From Comamonadaceae bacterium (GTDB lineage: Bacteria; Pseudomonadota; Gammaproteobacteria; Burkholderiales; Burkholderiaceae_C), in NCBI GenBank assembly GCA_947485165.1, contig CANKRG010000017.1:1-39221 (forward strand): 39,221 nt of DNA, read 5' to 3'. The translations under genes were made by a program, and so were the position numbers. Of the stretch, positions 36,512 through 39,221 are shown one piece after another (within the stretch, counting starts at the first letter, position 1; every line of letters starts with the position of its first letter). The notes below the pieces were generated by a model. The model searched no databases. It had not been told where the DNA came from and saw only the letters and a program-made list of their open reading frames with translations.

Positions 36512-36900
36512 TTCACGTCATGGATTCGTCAGCGATTTTAGCTATCTTGCGTGGAGAACCGGGTTGCGACTATGTTCAAGAACTCTTGGACAGCGAAGCG
36601 TGCGCCATCAGCAGCGTGAACATGGCAGAAGTGGGCAGCAAACTAATTGACTATGGCTTGCCACCAGAAGAGTTCCCGCGCATTGCACGCCAGCTGCAAA
36701 TCGACATCATTGATTTCAACACCAAGCAGTCCATACAAAGCGCCCAAATCCGGAAAATCACGCGTACTGCTGGTTTATCGCTGGGTGATCGCGCCTGTGT
36801 GGCGCTCACTCAGCTGATGCAAGGCTGCGTCGTCACCTCTGACCGCGCTTGGCTGGATATCTCAGAAGCGACCAAAATTAAAGTGCTAATGATACGCTAG
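36508..36900 (+). CDS. PIN-domain (VapC-like) toxin
   Basis: 130 residues. The acidic active site of PIN RNases is visible: Asp6 in HVMDSSAIL, Glu in MAEVGSKL, Asp in SLGDRACVAL, and Asp in TSDRAWL. Its ATG overlaps the antitoxin's TGA (ATGA), the usual antitoxin-first layout. VapC toxins cut specific tRNA or rRNA sites. Its stop codon TAG lies in the CTAG target duplication of the adjoining MITE, and the CTAG itself may derive from dispersed repeat copy J. Confidence 0.88.
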   Translation: MIHVMDSSAILAILRGEPGCDYVQELLDSEACAISSVNMAEVGSKLIDYGLPPEEFPRIARQLQIDIIDFNTKQSIQSAQIRKITRTAGLSLGDRACVALTQLMQGCVVTSDRAWLDISEATKIKVLMIR

Positions 36901-37019
36901 GGAAGCTCTGCATAACCCTTCCCGTTCGGGCTGAGCCTGTCGAAGCCTTCTCTAAGTTATTGATTTATAACGAAAGCATTTCGACAAGCTCAATGCGAAC
37001 GGACTTATGCAGGTGTTCC
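36901..37019. mobile_element. IS5-type MITE (119 bp) with CTAG target duplication
   Basis: Ends GGAAGCTCTGCATAA and TTATGCAGGTGTTCC are inverted (12 of 15 bases), resembling IS5-family termini. CTAG flanks both sides (36897-36900 and 37020-37023), the target duplication of that family. Inside is an inverted pair of the GTTCGGGCTGAGCCTGTCGA repeat (36923-37003). It has no ORF. It fills most of the spacer between the two toxin-antitoxin modules. Confidence 0.75.
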
Positions 37020-37063
37020 CTAGACAACGTATTTATTAACTAATATGATATTTTAAATATAGC
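37020..37063 (-). repeat. Dispersed repeat, copy J, split at its CTAG by the MITE
   Basis: On the minus strand: TGCTATATTTAAAATATC, then GTTAATAAATACGTTGTCTA up to the CTAG. It matches copies A and B up to the CTAG of the core, where the MITE begins. From 37064 to about 37150 I see only AT-rich sequence and a run of seven C residues (37081-37087). Confidence 0.65.
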
Positions 37064-37156
37064 AAAAATTGTAATTTTCACCCCCCCATTTAGTCACTTA
37101 ATTCACCTACCGAGGCGATGACGGGATGCTTCATGCTTGAAAAGGTTTACTGAAAT

Positions 37157-37196
37157 TGCACACAATCAATGTCTGATGTACAATTCAAATGTACAT
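37157..37196 (+). promoter_or_regulatory. Promoter and palindromic operator of the Phd/PIN toxin-antitoxin operon
   Basis: TTGCAC (37157-37162), 16-bp spacer, TACAAT (37179-37184). The palindrome ATGTACA-N7-TGTACAT (37176-37196) covers the -10 box. This is the usual arrangement for autorepression by a Phd-type antitoxin. The start codon follows at 37209 with AAAGGTG upstream. Confidence 0.6.
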
Positions 37197-37208
37197 TAAA
37201 GGTGAATT

Positions 37209-37502
37209 ATGTCCATTTCAATCGCCCAATCCCGCCAGCAACTCTCTGCATTGATTGACTCAGCCCAAAGCACACCACAGGTGATTACCAAGCGCAACAC
37301 ACCCGTGGCTGTACTAGTGTCTGCAGATTATTTCAAGCGCACGCAGTTAACCGCACACACTGCAGGCAGTTACTACAGCACCTTGATAGCCTTACGCAAC
37401 ACCTACCCACCAGTAGATAATGTGGGCATTCCAAGTCTCAACGAGAGCACCTCACGCGCTACGGCATGGTCACGCACGAATAGCTTTGCCGATTCTGAAT
37501 AA
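37209..37502 (+). CDS. Phd/YefM-family antitoxin
   Basis: 97 residues. The N-terminal domain MSISIAQSRQQLSALIDSAQ..VITKRNTPVAVLVSADYFKR is the Phd/YefM fold that binds operator DNA. The rest is polar and probably disordered until bound to toxin. It is followed after 9 bp by the PIN toxin gene. A palindrome over the -10 box is the likely own operator. Confidence 0.85.
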   Translation: MSISIAQSRQQLSALIDSAQSTPQVITKRNTPVAVLVSADYFKRTQLTAHTAGSYYSTLIALRNTYPPVDNVGIPSLNESTSRATAWSRTNSFADSE

Positions 37503-37511
37503 GCAGCGCAC

Positions 37512-37925
37512 ATGGCACACAGTATTTATTTGGCAGACACCAACGTCATTAGCGAGCTGATCAAAAAATCCCCGCACGCACAGGTTTTGCAATGGCTGCA
37601 ATCTGTCGAACTCATCGCCATTTCCGCCGTCACCATCGAAGAAGCGCATTTCGGACTTGCATGGCAACCCAATGCAGGCAAACTTCATTTATTCAATGCC
37701 GTCGTGCAAAGCCTGCACACCGTTTACCCCATCACCGAATCTATTGCACAACGTGCGGGTGTATTGCGTGGTCAACTACAAGCTCAAGGCATCACCCGCA
37801 GCGCCCCAGATATGCTGATCGCAGCCACAGCGCAAGAACACCAACTGATTATTGCGACACGCAATGTGCGCGATTTTGTGGGCTGTGGAGTGCAGGTGGT
37901 TGATCCGTTTGATCCAAAGAACTAG
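37512..37925 (+). CDS. PIN-domain toxin, FitB/VapC type
   Basis: 137 residues. Active-site acids: Asp in YLADTNVISEL, Glu in TIEEAHFGL, Asp in RSAPDMLIAATA, and the late TRNVRDFVG with Asp. This is the FitB-like branch. The gene ends exactly where similarity to the integrase remnant on the opposite strand begins (37925/37926), so insertion of this module may have cut intI. Confidence 0.88.
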   Translation: MAHSIYLADTNVISELIKKSPHAQVLQWLQSVELIAISAVTIEEAHFGLAWQPNAGKLHLFNAVVQSLHTVYPITESIAQRAGVLRGQLQAQGITRSAPDMLIAATAQEHQLIIATRNVRDFVGCGVQVVDPFDPKN

Positions 37926-38065
37926 CCGTACACAAAAAATTTAACCCAATGTAGCTAAGTTTTCTCCGCTCTTAAGCTATAGTGAAGGTAGCGAATCCGC
38001 TCTCTTACTTGAGCCAGTAAGCGAACTGATTGCAAAACAGGTGTGCGGGGTTTGATGGTAATTTT
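37925..38065 (-). pseudogene. intI: Integron integrase (intI) remnant, N-terminal part only
   Basis: Read on the minus strand, 38044-37958 gives TPVLQSVRLLAQ, then VRERIRYLHYSLRAEKT, an in-frame TAG (37955-37957), then LHWVKFFV. Integron integrases begin this way: class 1 IntI1, from memory, has RERIRYLHYSLRTEQAY followed by VHWVRAF. The stop replaces the conserved Tyr. After FFV the similarity ends at the PIN toxin stop codon; the catalytic Arg/His/Tyr domain is absent. No standard start codon remains: ATT at 38060-38062 stands at the expected place. The product would be inactive. Its orientation, pointing away from the cassette, is that of a normal integron. Confidence 0.85.
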
Positions 38066-38079
38066 TATACCTGCATAAA
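38052..38079 (+). promoter_or_regulatory. Candidate cassette promoter (Pc-like)
   Basis: TTGATG (38052-38057) and CATAAA (38074-38079) with a 16-bp spacer, reading towards the cassette from around the intI 5' end, where Pc lies in class 1 integrons. The match is moderate. Confidence 0.3.
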
Positions 38080-38133
38080 TTAACAGTGATCCAGCACGCA
38101 ATCCAATTAACAAGCCATTCTCAGGAGTTTAAG

Positions 38134-38192
38134 ATGACCAGATTATGTTGCAGTCCCCAGATTATGTTGCAAGTTTTGCGGTACACATTACG
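38134..38192 (+). other. Candidate attI site with two 15-bp direct repeats and a mini-ORF
   Basis: CCAGATTATGTTGCA occurs twice (38138-38152, 38157-38171), 19 bp apart, just before the core GTTAGGC (38192-38198). attI sites carry such direct integrase-binding repeats. An ATG at 38134, with AGGAG seven bases upstream, opens a 20-codon ORF that ends in the TAG of GTTAGGC, like ORF-11 in the attI1 of class 1 integrons. The call depends on the intI remnant to its left and the cassette to its right. Confidence 0.6.
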
Positions 38193-39136
38193 TTAGGCAT
38201 CACAAACGCGCGCTTTTCGCGTCGCCAGCATCGAATAACCAAATATCACCGGGAGAAACTATGTCACGCCTGATTCTGTCATTCTTCGTAGCGCTTGCAG
38301 TTGCCGCTTGCTCGGGACCAAAAGACACCCCAGTTCCAAAGGATCTGGCTGCAATGGAAGCGGTAAAGCCAGCACTAGAAAAATTGACAACCGAAGAGCG
38401 AGAATTATTTGCCGGCTACGTCATGCGAAACACATTTGGAGCAAAGCTGGGTGCCATGTTCGGAGGGAAGGAAGGACCAGGCATTCCCGATGGAATGACA
38501 GTCGGCAAGGCTATTGAAGATCAGCGGAAGTTCAAGGCAGATCGTGCAGTCGAAGAGGCAAAGGAAGCGGCGCTGAAGGAAAAATTGCGCGCTGAGCGCG
38601 AAGTTGCAATGAAAACCATGCGGGAAGCAGTTACCGTAACTCTGGTATCCAAGGCGGTCAAAGAAGAACGGGGAATGAGCGGCATGCTTATGGACGAAAA
38701 CCTTCAGGTGACATTCGGATATAAGAATAACTCGACAAAGGACATAGCTGGCGTTAAAGGCTACATTTCAGTGAAGGACCTATTCGGAGACGAAATATCC
38801 GGATTCGCAATTTCTAACGATAAGACCATAAAGGCAGGCGAGTCTATAACATGGACGGGGTCACGATCGGTGAAATTCGCAATGGGCAGCAATGAGGACA
38901 GAAAGCTGGCAGAACTAACTGACGATAAATACAGGGCCATTTGGGAGCCCAAGGTCGTAATCTTTACTGACGGAACTAAACTAGTAGCACCCGAGCAGTA
39001 ACTCAATCGGTAGGTAAGAATCCGGTGATGCCTAACAGGTCGCTCAACCGGACCCTACACAGCGTGCCGGCATTTGCGCTAGCAAAAACGCTAGCACAAA
39101 TACCGTCCCGCTGTTCCGGGCCGGTTAGCTTCGACG
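38193..39136 (+). mobile_element. Integron gene cassette (944 bp)
   Basis: The boundaries are the G^TT crossover points: GTTAGGC at 38192-38198 and GTTAAAA at 39136-39142. The 5' TTAGGC completes the cassette's own attC: GTTAGGC is the exact complement of the R'' box GCCTAAC at 39030-39036. It contains one gene (38261-39001) followed by the attC. Confidence 0.8.
38261..39001 (+). CDS. Cassette-borne lipoprotein of unknown function
   Basis: 246 residues. A lipoprotein signal peptide ends in the lipobox VAAC (Cys17); the next residue is Ser, so outer-membrane sorting is expected. Residues ~85-130 are charged and helical, possibly coiled coil (RAVEEAKEAALKEKLRAERE). Residues ~135-246 look like a beta-sandwich (VTVTLVSKAV.., LQVTFGYKNNS, ISGFAISNDKTIKAGESIT), of the kind seen in many periplasmic lipoproteins. 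GGGAGAAACT precedes the ATG. Codon use differs from the housekeeping genes (more AGG, ATA and ATC-poor stretches), fitting cassette origin. I do not recognise the family. Confidence 0.75.
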   Translation: MSRLILSFFVALAVAACSGPKDTPVPKDLAAMEAVKPALEKLTTEERELFAGYVMRNTFGAKLGAMFGGKEGPGIPDGMTVGKAIEDQRKFKADRAVEEAKEAALKEKLRAEREVAMKTMREAVTVTLVSKAVKEERGMSGMLMDENLQVTFGYKNNSTKDIAGVKGYISVKDLFGDEISGFAISNDKTIKAGESITWTGSRSVKFAMGSNEDRKLAELTDDKYRAIWEPKVVIFTDGTKLVAPEQ

Positions 39137-39142
39137 TTAAAA
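39030..39142 (+). other. attC recombination site (59-base element)
   Basis: R'' GCCTAAC (39030-39036), L'' GCTCAACCGGACC (about 39042-39054), L' GGGCCGGTTAGC (39119-39130), R' GTTAAAA (39136-39142). L'' and L' pair except for one extra base in L'', the typical extrahelical base. The centre forms a further stem from TTGCGCTAGC and GCTAGCACAA. The size of about 113 bp is normal. Confidence 0.85.
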
Positions 39143-39167
39143 CCTTCAATAAATAACCAGTATTCCA

Positions 39168-39221
39168 GCACCTAGCCGGCGTATTTATTACCTAAGCAGC
39201 TATTAAAAATATATCATTTCT
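39168..39221 (-). repeat. Dispersed repeat, copy I, at the right edge
   Basis: On the minus strand: ATATATTTTTAATAGC, then TGCTTAGGTAATAAATACGC and CGGCTAG. It is a good match to copies A, G and H and may continue past the window. Between the attC and this repeat nothing else is visible. Confidence 0.75.

Noticed and set aside
37081-37087. Run of seven C residues as a functional element
   Set aside because: A simple homopolymer next to a MITE and repeat, with no structure around it.
38134-38196. 20-codon ORF as a truncated gene interrupted by the cassette
   Set aside because: Restoring the sequence without the cassette (..CGTTAAAAC) still gives a stop at the same codon, so nothing is interrupted; an attI leader ORF is a better reading.
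38404-38420. TTATTTGCCGGCTAC in the cassette lipoprotein as a repeat copy
   Set aside because: The match is limited to the core end and the flanks do not fit; probably chance.

Overview
The window looks like a chromosomal segment of a betaproteobacterium, most likely family Comamonadaceae (Rhodoferax/Polaromonas-like). This rests on gene content and order (double-length UvrA, hisF-hisI-hisE-HIT-tatABC, a liu leucine-degradation cluster, DUF3717/DUF1289 proteins) and on three families of short dispersed repeats that I recall as typical of that group. No rRNA, tRNA or CRISPR was seen. The assignment is by recognition only; no search was run.

Layout. 1-2770 (-): 5' part of a YhdP/AsmA-like envelope protein that runs off the left edge, divergent from glnE (2835-5582). 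5648-6866 (-): GST and rfaE2 with a hairpin MITE between them. 6999-9041 (+): purB and yaeQ. 9146-12383: a DUF3717/DUF1289 protein, a small four-helix membrane protein, a BepA-type M48 protease and moaC. 12412-18192 (-): a 1926-residue double UvrA with four ABC modules. 18292-20855 (-): two small unknown genes and an MHS-type MFS transporter. 21031-32147 (-): a leucine/isovalerate catabolic region (HCCA-isomerase-like protein, DUF1289, HMG-CoA lyase, methylcrotonyl-CoA carboxylase alpha and beta, HAD phosphatase, rhodanese, acyl-CoA dehydrogenase, thiolase, carbonic anhydrase, isovaleryl-CoA dehydrogenase), with two near-identical LiuR-type palindromes upstream of liuB and liuA. 32262-36168 (-): tatC, tatB, tatA, HIT protein, a truncated small membrane protein, hisE, hisI, hisF.

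The right end (36170-39221) is an accessory island directly upstream of hisF, where other his genes would be expected. It holds an AbrB/PIN toxin-antitoxin pair, an IS5-type MITE with CTAG target duplications, a Phd/PIN toxin-antitoxin pair, and a relic integron. The integron consists of a nonsense-mutated, truncated 5' fragment of an integron integrase gene, a candidate attI with two 15-bp direct repeats and a mini-ORF, and one complete gene cassette for a lipoprotein of unknown function ending in a well-formed attC.

A second theme is short repeats that alter proteins. A 45-85 bp repeat (about ten copies; core roughly GGCAATAAATACGCCGGCTA) lies inside moaC, bepA and liuD in frame, and supplies stop codons or C-terminal tails to glnE, rfaE2, the DUF3717 protein and carbonic anhydrase. 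Two other repeat families are translated as a linker in UvrA and as a loop insert in the ATP-grasp domain of LiuD.
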